Under the pieces are notes generated by a model, which searched no databases, had not been told where the DNA came from, and saw only the letters and a list, made by a program, of their open reading frames with translations. The position numbers and the translations under genes were made by a program. From Pseudomonas sp. SST3 (GTDB lineage: Bacteria > Pseudomonadota > Gammaproteobacteria > Pseudomonadales > Pseudomonadaceae): a stretch of 64,000 nucleotides of DNA. The DNA lies in the NCBI RefSeq assembly GCF_003325755.1, contig NZ_QORI02000010.1, positions 62,001 to 126,000 on the forward strand. Reading direction: 5' to 3'. This document shows, piece after piece, positions 19,636-29,246 of this stretch (the first letter of the stretch is position 1; each line of letters opens with the position of its first letter).

Positions 19636-20388
19636 TCAAAACGTGATGCCCTTATGCCAGACGCGCTCGCTCGTCACCGTATGGTACGGCGGACGGCCGA
19701 GCTCATACGCCATGCTCATGGCGTCCAGCATGCTCCACAAGACGTCGAGTTTGAATTGAAGAATGTTCAGCATGCGTTCCTGGGCTTCGCGGGTGGTGTA
19801 GTGCTCCAAGGTGATGCGCAGACCATGTTCGACATCGCGGCGCGCTTCCTTCAGGCGCTTGCGGAAATAATCATAGCCAGACGGATCGACCCAGCTGTAA
19901 TGCTGAGGCCAGGCGTCCAGACGGGACTGATGGATGGTCGGTGCGAACAGTTCGGTAAGTGAACTGCTGGCTGCCTCCTGCCAGACCGCGCGACGGGCGA
20001 AATTGACGTAGGCATCGACGGCGAAACGCACGCCCGGCAAGACCAGTTCCTGGGAAAGCACCTGCTCGCGATCCAGCCCGACCGATTCGGCCAACCGCAG
20101 CCAGGCCTCGATACCGCCCTCCTCACCCGGCGTTCCGTCGTGATCAATGATGCGCTGTACCCACTCCCTACGCGTATCACGATCCGGGCAGTTGGCCATG
20201 ATCGCGGCATCCTTTACCGGAATGCATACCTGATAGTAGAAGCGGTTCGCCACCCAACCCTGGATCTGCTCGCGAGTTGAGCGGCCTTCGTACATCGCAC
20301 GATGGAACGGGTGATGGATATGGTAGTAGTCGCCCTTGGCGCGGAGTGCCGCCTCGAACTCAGCGGGGGTCATGGCTGGGAGGGTCAT
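19636..20388 (-). CDS. pqqC: pyrroloquinoline-quinone synthase
   Basis: A 250-residue cofactorless oxidase that performs ring closure and the final eight-electron oxidation of AHQQ to PQQ. Its helical-bundle fold is recognised by [15 protein letters not shown] and [17 protein letters not shown]. The ATG after AAGGAAACAGCT gives [11 protein letters not shown] and the usual length; the longer open frame upstream is not family-like. The gap to pqqB is ~100 bp and to pqqD ~45 bp. Cytoplasmic. Confidence 0.95.
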   Translation of the reverse strand: MTLPAMTPAEFEAALRAKGDYYHIHHPFHRAMYEGRSTREQIQGWVANRFYYQVCIPVKDAAIMANCPDRDTRREWVQRIIDHDGTPGEEGGIEAWLRLAESVGLDREQVLSQELVLPGVRFAVDAYVNFARRAVWQEAASSSLTELFAPTIHQSRLDAWPQHYSWVDPSGYDYFRKRLKEARRDVEHGLRITLEHYTTREAQERMLNILQFKLDVLWSMLDAMSMAYELGRPPYHTVTSERVWHKGITF

Positions 20389-20489
20389 AGCTGTTTCCTT
20401 ACGGGGTGTTGTGCGGGCTGCCTTTTCCAGGCCGCGACGGCCGCGGCCACCAGCGACTGATTGGCCGGATGCGCCGAGCACTGCTTGCG

Positions 20490-21401
20490 CTACAGCTCGA
20501 TGCTCATGCCATCGAACGAGACTTCGATTTCGTGCTGGTCCAGCACCGCACGCTCGGCGGAATCCTCGTCGAGGATCGGATTGGTGTTGTTGATATGGAT
20601 GAGGATCTTGCGTGCCGTCGGCATGCCATCGAGCACCTCGATCATGCCGCCAGGGCCGCTCTGCTGAAGATGGCCCATTTCGCTGCCGAGCTTGGTCCCT
20701 ACTTCACGCACGCGCATTTCATCGTCTCGCCAGAGCGTGCCGTCGACCAGCAGGCAATCGGCGCCGCGCATGATTTCCAGCAGCTCAGGGCTGACTTTGC
20801 CAAGTCCCGGCGCATAGAACAGCTTGCCGCCGGTCTTGCGGTCCTCGATCAACAGCCCGATGTTGTCACCTGGATGTGGGTCGTTACGGTGCGGCGAATA
20901 CGGCGGCGCTGAGCTGCGCAGCGGGATCGGCGTGAGCGTCAGGCCCGGGCAAACCGGAATGGTGAAACTGCCCTCCAGCGCGATGGGGTTCCAGCGCAAG
21001 CCGCCGTTCCAGTGCTCGAGCATGTTGAACAGCGGGAAGCCGGTGCTAAGATCCTGATGAACCATGTCGGTACACCAGACGTCATGCGGGCAGCCTTCGC
21101 GCAGCGTCAGCAGACCGGTTGTGTGATCGATCTGGCTGTCGAGCAGAATGATCGCACCGATCGCCGTGTCGCGCGGACCACGCGCCGGTTGCAGCTTCGG
21201 AAACGACTCCAGCTGGGTGCGGATATCTGGCGAGGCGTTGCAAAGTATCCAGTCCTCACCGTTATCGCTGATCGCGATCGACGATTGCGTGCGAGCTTTA
21301 GCGCGCAAGGTTCCATTGCGCAGCCCAGCGCAGTTGGCGCAGTTGCAGTTCCACTGGGGGAAGCCGCCGCCAGCAGCCGAGCCGAGAATCTGGATGAACA
21401 T
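20490..21401 (-). CDS. pqqB: PQQ biosynthesis protein PqqB
   Basis: A 303-residue metallo-beta-lactamase-fold protein. It starts [19 protein letters not shown] and contains a CNCANC motif typical of PqqB, with [12 protein letters not shown] supplying metal ligands. It is an iron-dependent hydroxylase that inserts oxygen into a tyrosine-derived intermediate. It lies 48 bp after pqqA, behind a hairpin that probably reduces its expression relative to pqqA. Confidence 0.94.
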   Translation of the reverse strand: MFIQILGSAAGGGFPQWNCNCANCAGLRNGTLRAKARTQSSIAISDNGEDWILCNASPDIRTQLESFPKLQPARGPRDTAIGAIILLDSQIDHTTGLLTLREGCPHDVWCTDMVHQDLSTGFPLFNMLEHWNGGLRWNPIALEGSFTIPVCPGLTLTPIPLRSSAPPYSPHRNDPHPGDNIGLLIEDRKTGGKLFYAPGLGKVSPELLEIMRGADCLLVDGTLWRDDEMRVREVGTKLGSEMGHLQQSGPGGMIEVLDGMPTARKILIHINNTNPILDEDSAERAVLDQHEIEVSFDGMSIEL

Positions 21402-21411
21402 GGGCAGCTCC

Positions 21412-21442
21412 CTTAAAGCAAAGCCCCGGTCTGAGCCGGGGC
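21412..21442 (-). terminator. hairpin between pqqA and pqqB (attenuating terminator)
   Basis: On the minus strand GCCCCGG-N6-CCGGGGC is followed by TTTGCTTTAA. It falls eight bases after the pqqA stop and before pqqB. Partial termination here would make more pqqA transcript than pqqBCDE, which suits a peptide that is consumed in a 1:1 ratio. Confidence 0.75.
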
Positions 21443-21449
21443 GGATAAA

Positions 21450-21521
21450 TCAGCGGTTGGCGAAGTACATGGTGACTTCAAAACCAATGCGCAGGTCGGT
21501 AAAAGCAGGTTTGGTCCACAT
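21450..21521 (-). CDS. pqqA: PQQ precursor peptide PqqA
   Basis: A 23-residue ribosomal peptide that supplies both amino acids from which PQQ is built. It begins MWTKPAF and ends MYFANR. Glu15 and Tyr19 are in the required E-x3-Y spacing (EVTMY) and are cross-linked by PqqE, then cut out by PqqF. GAGAGGA lies eight bases before the ATG. It is the first gene of pqqABCDE and is too short for ordinary gene finders. Confidence 0.97.
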   Translation of the reverse strand: MWTKPAFTDLRIGFEVTMYFANR

Positions 21522-21623
21522 AGTTCGATTCCTCTCTTATGGATGCCGGATTATCCCGACGGCTCATTAAGCACTCTAGTCTGTAGAAAGCAGAATGGTA
21601 CTTTGGAAGGAGACAACGACCTG

Positions 21624-21636
21624 CCTTGGTAGTGCC
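21624..21636. promoter_or_regulatory. CTACC-WWGG box upstream of pqqA
   Basis: Read toward pqqA the element is GGCACTACCAAGG, ~103 bp before the start codon. Next to it (21638-21652) is a degenerate GGGAA-GTA-GCCCC. It matches boxes before exaC, pedH, exaB, the ped ABC operon and erbR. The binding protein is not known from the sequence. Confidence 0.55.
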
Positions 21637-21689
21637 TGGGAAGTAGCCCCAGCGTGCTGACGTGCCTTTGCAACCATCTGGATGGCAGG

Positions 21690-22808
21690 CTAGCGCCGGC
21701 GTGTTGCCGGTCGATCATTCACACCACGCCACGCCAGCTCGTTGGTCAGCGTGGCCATTGGCGAGAACATGTCGAAATCAAACTCGGTCATGGCATCGCC
21801 ATCCCGGACGCGTAACGGCCAGTCGTGATTGGCCAAGGCGGCCTTCCCGACAGCCACAAGGTCAAGTTCGCCGTCATCGAGCAGCTTTTGCGCTTGCTCG
21901 CCCGTCGTCACGCTGCCATTGCCAATGACCGGAATCGATACGCTCGCCTTGGCGATCGCTGTCAGGGTCGGCCCTTCTTCGAAGGCCGGCGCACCCACGT
22001 CATATTCGGTGATATGCAGATAATCCAGCCCCGCCTCGGCCAGCATGGCGAAGCGAGTCCTGGCCTCTTCGACCCCGCCCTCCCACTTCAGCCGGCTCGC
22101 GGTGACCATCCCTTGGGATAGCCGCATGCCCACCAGGAAATCAGCGCCAACTGCTTCGCGTACCGCTTGGATAACCGCCAGTGGTAATGCCAGCCGGGCC
22201 CTATAGTCGCCGCCCCAGCGGTCAGTACGCTGGTTGAATTCGCTGCTGATGAACTCATGAAGCAGGTAGCCATTGGCGCCGTGCAGCTCCACTCCATCGA
22301 AACCTGCGTCGCGCGCATGGCGGGCCGACTGAACGAACCCGGCGATTGCCTCCTGGATTTCTTTCTCGGTCATCTCGGCAGGTGTGGCGTAAGGCCCCTC
22401 GCCGCCATAAAAACTAAGCTGCGTTCCGCCCGGCTGAACCGCTGAGGGCGCGACATGACGAGCATGGTGAATGTTGCCCTGGGTCTGCGCACCGCCGTGC
22501 ATCAGCTGCGCGATGAAGGCGGCGCCGGCCGTATGCACCGCCTCGACCACCGGTACCCAGCTGTCGCGCTGGATCTCCGTGGCCAGGCCCGGTTGATTGA
22601 AATAGCCCTGGCTGTAGGCCGTATCGGTGTAGGTTCCTTCAGTGATCAACAGGCCGAAGCCGCCCTCGGCGAATGCCTGGTAGTAGTCGCGCATCAATTC
22701 ATTTGCATTACCTTCCGGCTCGGCGCTGACGCGCGTCATCGGCGCTAACACGGTGCGGTTGCGTAAATTCAGCTGGCCCAGCTGAACGGGTTCGAGTAGT
22801 GCGGGCAT
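21690..22808 (-). CDS. Old Yellow Enzyme-family NADH:flavin oxidoreductase
   Basis: A 372-residue FMN-dependent ene-reductase with a TIM-barrel fold. Marks are LRNRTVLAPMTRVSA at the start, AQLMHGGAQTQG, the active-site region GFDGVELHGANGYLLHEFIS and the FMN phosphate site PVIGNGSVTT. Such enzymes reduce activated C=C bonds of aldehydes, ketones or nitro compounds with NAD(P)H. The ATG of MPALLEP follows GAGGAATTGCC. It lies between exaC and pqqA on the same strand behind a terminator, so it has its own promoter. A link to aldehyde detoxification is only positional. Confidence 0.85.
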   Translation of the reverse strand: MPALLEPVQLGQLNLRNRTVLAPMTRVSAEPEGNANELMRDYYQAFAEGGFGLLITEGTYTDTAYSQGYFNQPGLATEIQRDSWVPVVEAVHTAGAAFIAQLMHGGAQTQGNIHHARHVAPSAVQPGGTQLSFYGGEGPYATPAEMTEKEIQEAIAGFVQSARHARDAGFDGVELHGANGYLLHEFISSEFNQRTDRWGGDYRARLALPLAVIQAVREAVGADFLVGMRLSQGMVTASRLKWEGGVEEARTRFAMLAEAGLDYLHITEYDVGAPAFEEGPTLTAIAKASVSIPVIGNGSVTTGEQAQKLLDDGELDLVAVGKAALANHDWPLRVRDGDAMTEFDFDMFSPMATLTNELAWRGVNDRPATRRR

Positions 22809-22902
22809 TGGCAATTCCTCACGAAACAGGGGACTTGCTGAATCTGAGGTGCTCAAGGATGCTGGAGTTCGGCCCGTGCGATAGCTGGTCTGCCAGACCC
22901 CC

Positions 22903-22928
22903 AAAAAAAACGCGGCCTGAAGGCCGCG
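22903..22928 (-). terminator. intrinsic terminator downstream of exaC
   Basis: The perfect stem CGCGGCCT/AGGCCGCG with a two-base loop is followed on the minus strand by eight T. It ends the exaC transcript ~120 bp after its stop. Confidence 0.88.
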
Positions 22929-23050
22929 CTGCGTTGATGAACCATCGAGACCCTACTCACCCAGCCCGAGGTCCCCGCACTGTGTGCGAGCAAATGATAC
23001 CGGCGCGTTGGAGCAAACGCGCCGGGTCCTCCGAGTTACGATTCGCCCCC

Positions 23051-24571
23051 TTAAAAGAAGCCCAGCGGGTTGATGTCGTAGCTGATCAACAGGTTCTTGG
23101 TCTGCTGATAGTGGTCGAGCATCATTTTGTGGTTTTCACGGCCGACCCCAGACTTCTTGTAGCCGCCAAACGCGGCGTGGGCGGGATAGAGGTGGTAACA
23201 GTTGGTCCAGACGCGACCGGCCTTGATGCCACGGCCCATGCGGTAGGCGCGATTGATGTCGCGGGTCCAAACGCCAGCTCCGAGGCCAAACTCTGTGTCA
23301 TTGGCAATCGCCAGTGCTTCGGCTTCGTCCTTGAATGTCGCAACACCGACCACAGGCCCGAAAATCTCTTCCTGGAATATGCGCATCTTGTTGTGGCCCT
23401 TGATCAGGGTCGGCTGCACGTAATAGCCGGTGGCCAGACCACCTTCGAGCTTCTCGGCGGCGCCGCCAGTCAGAATCTGCGCGCCTTCCTGCTGGGCTAT
23501 TTCCATGTAGGAAAGGATCTTGTCGAACTGTTGTTCGGACGCCTGGGCGCCGACCATGGTGTCAGTGTCCAACGGGTTGCCGCGCTTGATCGCTTTGATC
23601 TTCCTCATCACCACTTCCATGAAGGGTTCAAAGATCGATTCCTGAATCAACGCACGCGACGGGCATGTGCAAACCTCGCCCTGGTTGAAGAAGGCCAATA
23701 CCAGACCCTCTGCCGCCTTCTCGATGAACGCAGGTTCCGCATTCATGATGTCTTCAAAGAAGATGTTCGGGCTCTTGCCGCCCAGTTCGACGGTGCTCGG
23801 AATAATGTTCTCGGCCGCGCAGCGCATGATATGCGAGCCCACCGGGGTGGAGCCGGTGAAGGCGATCTTGGCGATGCGGCTATTGGTGGCCAGAGCCTGC
23901 CCTGCTTCCTTGCCGAAGCCCTGAACGATGTTCAGCACGCCGGCCGGTAACAGGTCACCGACCAGCTCAGCAAATACCATGATCGACAGCGGCGTTTGCT
24001 CGGCTGGTTTGAGCACCACACAGTTACCGGCTGCCAGCGCCGGCGCCAGTTTCCAGGCCGCCATCAGCAGCGGGAAGTTCCACGGAATGATCTGTCCGAC
24101 CACGCCCAGCGGCTCGTGGAAGTGGTACGCCGCGGTGTGTTCGTTGATTTCGGCAGCGCTGCCTTCCTGAGCACGAATGCAGCCAGCGAAGTAGCGAAAA
24201 TGATCAGCTGCCAGCGGCACGTCGGCGTTCAAGGTTTCACGAACGGCCTTGCCGTTGTCCCATGTTTCGGCGATGGCCAACTTTTCCAGGTTAGCCTCGA
24301 TGCGATCGGCAATCTTCAGCAGGATCAACGCACGATCTTGCGCCGCAGTCTTGCCCCATGCATCGGCAGCTGCGTGCGCAGCGTCCAGGGCCTTCTCGAC
24401 ATCTTCAGCCCCGGATCGCGGAAACTCGGCGATCACCTCGCCGTTGACCGGCGAGGTGTTGACGAAATATTCACCCTTGACCGGCGGGACGAATTCACCG
24501 CCGATGAAGTTTCCGTAACGTGGCTTGAAAGAAATGACGGCGCCTGCCGTACCGGGTTGGGCGTAGATCAT
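23051..24571 (-). CDS. exaC: NAD+-dependent acetaldehyde dehydrogenase
   Basis: A 506-residue aldehyde dehydrogenase that oxidises the aldehyde made by the quinoprotein dehydrogenases to the acid in the cytoplasm. The catalytic Cys is in [13 protein letters not shown], the general base Glu in VELGGKSPN, and the NAD site in [33 protein letters not shown] is typical. The ATG of [10 protein letters not shown] follows AGAGAGGCCGCTC. It lies downstream of pedH on the same strand, but a terminator and a separate CTACC box between them point to independent transcription. Confidence 0.93.
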   Translation of the reverse strand: MIYAQPGTAGAVISFKPRYGNFIGGEFVPPVKGEYFVNTSPVNGEVIAEFPRSGAEDVEKALDAAHAAADAWGKTAAQDRALILLKIADRIEANLEKLAIAETWDNGKAVRETLNADVPLAADHFRYFAGCIRAQEGSAAEINEHTAAYHFHEPLGVVGQIIPWNFPLLMAAWKLAPALAAGNCVVLKPAEQTPLSIMVFAELVGDLLPAGVLNIVQGFGKEAGQALATNSRIAKIAFTGSTPVGSHIMRCAAENIIPSTVELGGKSPNIFFEDIMNAEPAFIEKAAEGLVLAFFNQGEVCTCPSRALIQESIFEPFMEVVMRKIKAIKRGNPLDTDTMVGAQASEQQFDKILSYMEIAQQEGAQILTGGAAEKLEGGLATGYYVQPTLIKGHNKMRIFQEEIFGPVVGVATFKDEAEALAIANDTEFGLGAGVWTRDINRAYRMGRGIKAGRVWTNCYHLYPAHAAFGGYKKSGVGRENHKMMLDHYQQTKNLLISYDINPLGFF

Positions 24572-24691
24572 GAGCGGCCTCTCTAGTTTTTCTGCTTGTC
24601 GGAGCCTGACCGGGGATGGACAGGGCATGGAGCGATCTTAGGCAGGCTGTGCCCATCCCCGGTATGCCCCCAAGGGACAGGTGCGTTCCTC

Positions 24692-24704
24692 ATTTGGTAG
24701 TAGG
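24692..24704. promoter_or_regulatory. CTACC box upstream of exaC
   Basis: Read toward exaC the element is CCTACTACCAAAT, ~121 bp before the ATG, close to the distance in the exaB (118 bp) and pedH (117 bp) promoters. Confidence 0.55.
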
Positions 24705-24763
24705 CGCAAGGGCGTCCTCCCAGCCTGGCGGGCCACAATCACACCTCCACGGGACGCAGAAAC

Positions 24764-24788
24764 GAAAAAGCCGGCATTTAAGCCGGCC
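24764..24788 (-). terminator. intrinsic terminator downstream of pedH
   Basis: The stem GCCGGC-TTAAAT-GCCGGC followed by TTTTT on the minus strand lies 18 bp after the stop codon of the quinoprotein dehydrogenase. Confidence 0.85.
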
Positions 24789-24805
24789 CTTCGATAGCAC
24801 TCGGA

Positions 24806-26584
24806 TCAGCGCTGGGCGACGACCTGTTCCTTCGGCAGCTTGAAGGTCCAGACCATGCCGCCCTGGTTGAAGTCCTTCACTCGCTTGGCGACTTCTCCAC
24901 CCCATAGCGGTACCGCGCCGCCCCAGCCAGAGAGCACGGAGACATATTGTTCGCCGTCCATTTCCCACGTGACCGGGGAGCCGATGACGCCGGAACCGGT
25001 GTTGAATTCATACACCTTCTTGCCAGTCTTGGCGTCGAACGCCATCAGGTAGCCTTCCGGGTTGCCGGTAAATACCAGGTTGCCCTTGGTTGCAAGAACG
25101 CCACCCCACAGCGGTGCGTAGTTCTCGTACCGCCAGACTTCCTTGCCGGTCTTCGGGTCGATGGCGCGCAGGACGCCGATGTATTCCTCGTTCAGCGGTT
25201 TAATGGTGAAGCCAGCACCGAGATAAGCCGCGCCCTTCTTGTAGGCCACGCCTTCGTTCCAGATATCCATGCCCCACTCGTTGGACGGCACGTAGAACAG
25301 ACCGGTGTCCTGGCTGTAGGCCATGGGCATCCAGTTCTTGCCGCCGAGGAATGATGGCGCGACGAACACCGACTTACCCTTGTCCGCTTCGCCCGGTGCG
25401 CCAGGACGCTTAGCGTCGTCGTAAAGCGGACGGCCATTCTCGTCCAGACCCTTGGCCCAGGTGATCTTGTCGACAAAAGGGAAACCACGGATGAACTTGC
25501 CGTTGGTGCGATCCAGAACGTAGAAGAACCCGTTACGGTCTGCGGTGCCAGCAGCCTTGATGGTCTTGCCGCCCTCTTGGTAATCGAAGGAGATCAGCTC
25601 GTTAACACCGTCGTAATCCCAGCCGTCATGCGGTGTGGACTGAAAGTGCCATTTGATCGAACCGTCGTCAGGGTCCAGTGCCAGGCGCGAGGATGAGTAC
25701 AGGTTGTCGCCTGGGCGCAGGTGCGAGTTCCAGGGCGAAGGGTTGCCCGTACCGAACAGCAGCGAGTCGGTATCCGAGTCGTAGTAGCCGCCGAGCCAGG
25801 GCGCGGCGCCGCCGGTCTTCCACAGGTCGCCCGGCCAGGTCTTGCCGGCTTCTCCGCCAGATATCCCGTTCTCGACCTTCTTGCCGTCCTTCATCACGAA
25901 GCCCATATGGCCTTCAACGGTCGGGCGGCTCCATAGTAGCTCGCCATTCTTCGGATCGAAGGCTTCGATCTTGCCCACCACGCCGAACTCCCCACCCGCC
26001 ACGCCGGTAATCAGCTTGCCTTTCACCACCATGGGCGCCGCAGAAATGGAATAACCGGCCTTGTAGTCAGCCACGGTCTTCTTCCAGACGACCTTGCCGG
26101 TGTCCTTGTTCAATGCGACCAGCTTGGCGTCGAGGGTGCCGAAAATCACCAGATCGTCATACAGCGCCACACCCCGGTTGATCACGTCGCAGCACGGCAT
26201 GATGCCGTCCGGTAGGCGTGCATCGTATTGCCAGAGCTCGTTACCAGTGCGCGCGTCGACGGCAAAGACCCGCGAGTAGGAGCCGGTGAGGTACATGACG
26301 CCGTCCTTCACCAGCGGCTGCGCTTCCTGCCCACGTTGCTTTTCCCCGCCAAAGGAGAAACCCCAGACCGGACGGAGCTGGCTGACGTTTGTGCTGTTGA
26401 GGGTATCCAGGGTGCTGTAGCGCTGCCCTTTCAGGCCCAGCCCGTTGGTCACGATCTGATCGGTGGATTCGGCATCATCAAGGATTTCCTGGTCGGTGAC
26501 AGCCAAGGCCGACACGCTGGACAACGCCATGGCGGCGCAAAGCGCTGTCAGAGCGAAGGGCTTGCGAAGACCGGTGTGCTTCAT
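24806..26584 (-). CDS. pedH: PQQ-dependent alcohol dehydrogenase, lanthanide type (PedH-like)
   Basis: A 592-residue periplasmic quinoprotein with a signal peptide of ~28 residues ([15 protein letters not shown]...SALA). It oxidises ethanol and other alcohols and passes electrons to cytochrome c. The eight-bladed propeller is seen in repeated W motifs such as DARTGNELW and DKNTGKVVW-like blades; the vicinal disulfide is C131-C132; metal ligands are E199 (GGEFG) and N281 (GTGNPSPWN). The catalytic D323 is followed by Y324 and D325. The second Asp of this D-Y-D is the extra ligand that marks lanthanide-dependent enzymes (XoxF, PedH). The start is set at the signal peptide; a long open frame upstream is not coding. 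Its promoter carries both regulatory elements described for the cluster. Confidence 0.9.
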   Translation of the reverse strand: MKHTGLRKPFALTALCAAMALSSVSALAVTDQEILDDAESTDQIVTNGLGLKGQRYSTLDTLNSTNVSQLRPVWGFSFGGEKQRGQEAQPLVKDGVMYLTGSYSRVFAVDARTGNELWQYDARLPDGIMPCCDVINRGVALYDDLVIFGTLDAKLVALNKDTGKVVWKKTVADYKAGYSISAAPMVVKGKLITGVAGGEFGVVGKIEAFDPKNGELLWSRPTVEGHMGFVMKDGKKVENGISGGEAGKTWPGDLWKTGGAAPWLGGYYDSDTDSLLFGTGNPSPWNSHLRPGDNLYSSSRLALDPDDGSIKWHFQSTPHDGWDYDGVNELISFDYQEGGKTIKAAGTADRNGFFYVLDRTNGKFIRGFPFVDKITWAKGLDENGRPLYDDAKRPGAPGEADKGKSVFVAPSFLGGKNWMPMAYSQDTGLFYVPSNEWGMDIWNEGVAYKKGAAYLGAGFTIKPLNEEYIGVLRAIDPKTGKEVWRYENYAPLWGGVLATKGNLVFTGNPEGYLMAFDAKTGKKVYEFNTGSGVIGSPVTWEMDGEQYVSVLSGWGGAVPLWGGEVAKRVKDFNQGGMVWTFKLPKEQVVAQR

Positions 26585-26618
26585 TGCGGCTACCTCTGAG
26601 GGTTCATTGTTATCGTCG

Positions 26619-26634
26619 CCGGGAAGTTTCCCGG
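26619..26634. promoter_or_regulatory. GGGAA-TTCCC palindrome before pedH
   Basis: A perfect 7+2+7 palindrome, CCGGGAA-GT-TTCCCGG, centred 42 bp before the start codon. The same core occurs before pedE and twice before the TonB receptor. Candidate operator for the PedR2/ExaE-type regulator. Confidence 0.6.
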
Positions 26635-26700
26635 TCTGCCGTCGATTCTTCGTCCCAAGCCCACCGCCAACAATTGCACGCAGTGCCGATTTCCCTACTT

Positions 26701-26712
26701 CCTTGGTAGCAA
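26701..26712. promoter_or_regulatory. CTACC-AAGG box before pedH
   Basis: Read toward pedH it is TTGCTACCAAGG, followed by AAGTAGG. It lies 117 bp before the ATG and upstream of the GGGAA palindrome. Confidence 0.58.
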
Positions 26713-26920
26713 TACCCTGCGCAAGGCGCGCCATCGCTACGTCCAATCCGACTGGGCGAGCACGTACCGATGCCCAGCGCGGATACGCCGAAGGAAGGCC
26801 CCGGCAGGCCGCGAGCCGGACAACCACCCAGCCCACAGCCATATCAACCATGTTTCGTTGTTCAAGCATCATTCACCGCATGGAGCGCGGCGACGGTCCG
26901 TTGCTGCGATAATCGGAGCG

Positions 26921-26952
26921 CGCCACAGCGCCACAGCGCCACAGCGCCACAG
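26921..26952. repeat. tandem repeat of CGCCACAG, four perfect copies
   Basis: Four head-to-tail copies of an 8-bp unit in non-coding DNA, ~144 bp before the MFS start. Copy number could vary by slippage. Confidence 0.9.
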
Positions 26953-27095
26953 CGCGACGACGCGCTGGCTCGGTGACGAATCGGTGCATCAGCAAGCCAA
27001 CCGCCTCCGCAGAGCGACAAAGGCAACCTGACCGAGGCGCGACCTTGCCGGAGTGCGGTCGAAACAATTTCACACCCTCAAGCAGGCGTTTTTGA

Positions 27096-28295
27096 ATGAA
27101 AGAGAAGTGGTCAGCGTTTCCCTGGGTGTGCTTCGCCATGTGCGTAGGCGTGATGGGTACAGCGCTCATTTCACCGTTGTATCCGCTGTATCAGCACGCC
27201 TGGCAGCTCCGCACCAGTGATATCTCGCTGATCTATGTGGTGTACATGGTGGGCGCGCTGTTCGGCCTGCTGTTCATGGGACGTCTGTCAGACACATTGG
27301 GATTTCGCACCGTGATGCTGACGGGCCTGCTGCTGGGCTGGGCAGGCACCCTGCTGACCATGCTTGCCTGGAACCTGCCGAGCCTGAATATTGGCCGCTT
27401 CGCAGTAGGGCTGTCCTCTAGCCTGATCGTCACGAGCGCCTCGGTGGGGCTCGCGCAGATCTCCCGCGACGGGGCGTCCCAGCACATATCGATGATCACC
27501 AGCTTCCTGCTCGCGTTCGGCTTTGGTCTGGGGCCGATAACCGGCGGCATCATTGGTCAGTGGCTGCCGCATCCGCTGATCGTGACCTACGTGCCTTCGC
27601 TGATTCTCGGCGTACTGGCCGTGTATGCCTTGATGCGCGTGCAGCTGAAATCTCATGTTGCTGAACTGGCAACCGCGTCGCTCGGTTGGCGATCATTCGT
27701 TCCCCGCCTGGCGTGGGCCAACCGTCGTGATTCGCTGGCTTTCACGCTGACCTGCGCCTGCCCGTTCTTTGCCTTCGGCGTATTCGGGATCTACGCATCG
27801 ATGGCCCCGCTGTTCCTGGAAAAGATGTTGCCATGGCACGGTCCGGTGGTCAGCGGAACCTCGATCGGCGTCATTCTGCTGGCATCGGCCGGGACACAGT
27901 TGGCATGCGCCAGGATGAGCGTGCGCTGGTGTGGCCTGCTGGGGCTGCTGGCGGTCGTGCTCAGCAATGCCATGCTCGTGCTCAATTTCAGGCTTGGGTC
28001 ACCGGCCGTGTTCATCGTTGGGGTATGCGCCGCAGCGGCGGGGCATGGCATGTGCCTGCTGGCCGGCATCAGCATGGTCAACCGCATCGCCACCCCGATC
28101 GAGCGCTCCGGATTGATCTCGACCTATCTGGTATGCGGCTATGTCGGCAGCATCGTCCCGCTGATCGCCGCTGGCTGGATTGCCGATCATTATGGTCTGC
28201 CCGTCGCCATCACACTGCTGGGCCTGTGTGTCATTGCTATCGCCGCACCGCTGGCGGTGTGGTTTTTCCAGCATCCGCGCATGAGGGAGGCGTGA
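27096..28295 (+). CDS. major facilitator superfamily transporter
   Basis: A 399-residue membrane protein with about twelve helices. The MFS A-motif appears as GRLSDTLGFRTVML after helix 2, and a related motif occurs in the second half (CARMSVRWCGLLG). The substrate cannot be read from the sequence; the DHA1-like layout suggests drug or metabolite efflux. A homologous MFS gene lies near the exa genes in P. aeruginosa too (PA1993), so a link with alcohol or aldehyde metabolism is possible. It is convergent with the periplasmic binding protein gene, with 46 bp between stops. Confidence 0.8.
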   Translation: MKEKWSAFPWVCFAMCVGVMGTALISPLYPLYQHAWQLRTSDISLIYVVYMVGALFGLLFMGRLSDTLGFRTVMLTGLLLGWAGTLLTMLAWNLPSLNIGRFAVGLSSSLIVTSASVGLAQISRDGASQHISMITSFLLAFGFGLGPITGGIIGQWLPHPLIVTYVPSLILGVLAVYALMRVQLKSHVAELATASLGWRSFVPRLAWANRRDSLAFTLTCACPFFAFGVFGIYASMAPLFLEKMLPWHGPVVSGTSIGVILLASAGTQLACARMSVRWCGLLGLLAVVLSNAMLVLNFRLGSPAVFIVGVCAAAAGHGMCLLAGISMVNRIATPIERSGLISTYLVCGYVGSIVPLIAAGWIADHYGLPVAITLLGLCVIAIAAPLAVWFFQHPRMREA

Positions 28296-28341
28296 ACGAT
28301 GCCGCAGATGCGCGAGCAGCTGCGGTGTCTTCGCAATGGGA

Positions 28342-29241
28342 TCAGTTTTCGCTCAGTTCGACTCGGTACAGCTCGGGCATCTCATAGCGCAGCCCGTAAC
28401 TGGCGTAGCTATCTTCCAGGACGCCGTCCTTGATCAGCCCCTCCAGCACGCCCTCGATCGCATACGCCAGCTGGCGGTTGGATTCGTGCACGGCCATGCC
28501 GAGTTCCCACACCTGTTTGCCCATGTTCGGATAGGCATTTTCCGCGAGTTTGAGGTGTTCATCAGCGGCCTGTGCGAGCAACCAGTCGATCTCGCCGCGC
28601 ATGGCCATGGTCGCATCCACCTCACCCGTCTGCATCGCGGCAAACGCTGCCTGTGCCGTCGGGTAGTGATGAAGCATCGGCGAGATGCTGCCGTTGAATA
28701 TCGATGACAGATAGAACGATGGAACGCTCTCCACTTCCACGCCAACCGGGTGATAGCGGAACACACCCACGCTGGGCACCTCATCCAGGCGGCGATCATC
28801 GTGCGCCGCCTGCCAGCGCTCGCGCTGATAGGGACCGAACATGACCACCAGCTCATTGATCAGCTCGCCCAGCTCGTTCTGCTTGTAGGAGAACTCACGA
28901 TCGTAAGGCACGCGCATCATCACGTCAGCCAGTACGTCCGGCCGCAGGTAGTGGCCTTTCCATATGAAGTTGCGCAGGTCGTCGTCCAGCGTCTCGTCCG
29001 GCGTGACCCACAGCAGCTGGACCTCGAGGCCCAGCCCCGCTGCCAACCGGTTCGCCAGCTCGACATCGACCCCGCGTGGTTTGCCATCGACCATGAAGCT
29101 GTACGGTGGAAAATTCTCGTACATCGCCACCTTGAGCACGCCCGAGTCAATGATGTCGTCGAACGCACGCACCTTGACCACGTCCGCTTGGACCCACGCG
29201 CAGACCACCAGAAGACAGAGCCCCGCAAGCAACTGGCGCAT
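28342..29241 (-). CDS. periplasmic solute-binding protein, family 3, linked to quinoprotein oxidation
   Basis: A 299-residue exported protein with signal peptide MRQLLAGLCLLVVCAWVQA. It has the family 3 fold: LKVAMYENFPPYSFMVDGKPRGVDVELANRLA, then GEVDATMAMRGEIDWLL. It resembles the MxaJ/XoxJ-type proteins that accompany PQQ alcohol dehydrogenases, which are thought to help mature or partner the enzyme; no ABC permease is adjacent, in keeping with that. The ATG is six bases after the cytochrome c stop, so the two genes form an operon. Function as an importer cannot be excluded. Confidence 0.78.
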   Translation of the reverse strand: MRQLLAGLCLLVVCAWVQADVVKVRAFDDIIDSGVLKVAMYENFPPYSFMVDGKPRGVDVELANRLAAGLGLEVQLLWVTPDETLDDDLRNFIWKGHYLRPDVLADVMMRVPYDREFSYKQNELGELINELVVMFGPYQRERWQAAHDDRRLDEVPSVGVFRYHPVGVEVESVPSFYLSSIFNGSISPMLHHYPTAQAAFAAMQTGEVDATMAMRGEIDWLLAQAADEHLKLAENAYPNMGKQVWELGMAVHESNRQLAYAIEGVLEGLIKDGVLEDSYASYGLRYEMPELYRVELSEN

Positions 29242-29246
29242 GATGA

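Larger units (their letters stand above)
26585..27095. other. intergenic region between pedH and the MFS gene
   Basis: This 511-bp stretch holds the pedH promoter elements (26619-26634, 26701-26712) and an octanucleotide tandem repeat (26921-26952). Open frames here look like chance translations and I support none as a gene. Confidence 0.6.

Noticed and set aside
26873..27169. Minus-strand open frame of 98 codons spanning the CGCCACAG repeat
   Set aside because: Composition is set by the repeat (ALWRCGAVA), it overlaps the MFS start and resembles no protein.
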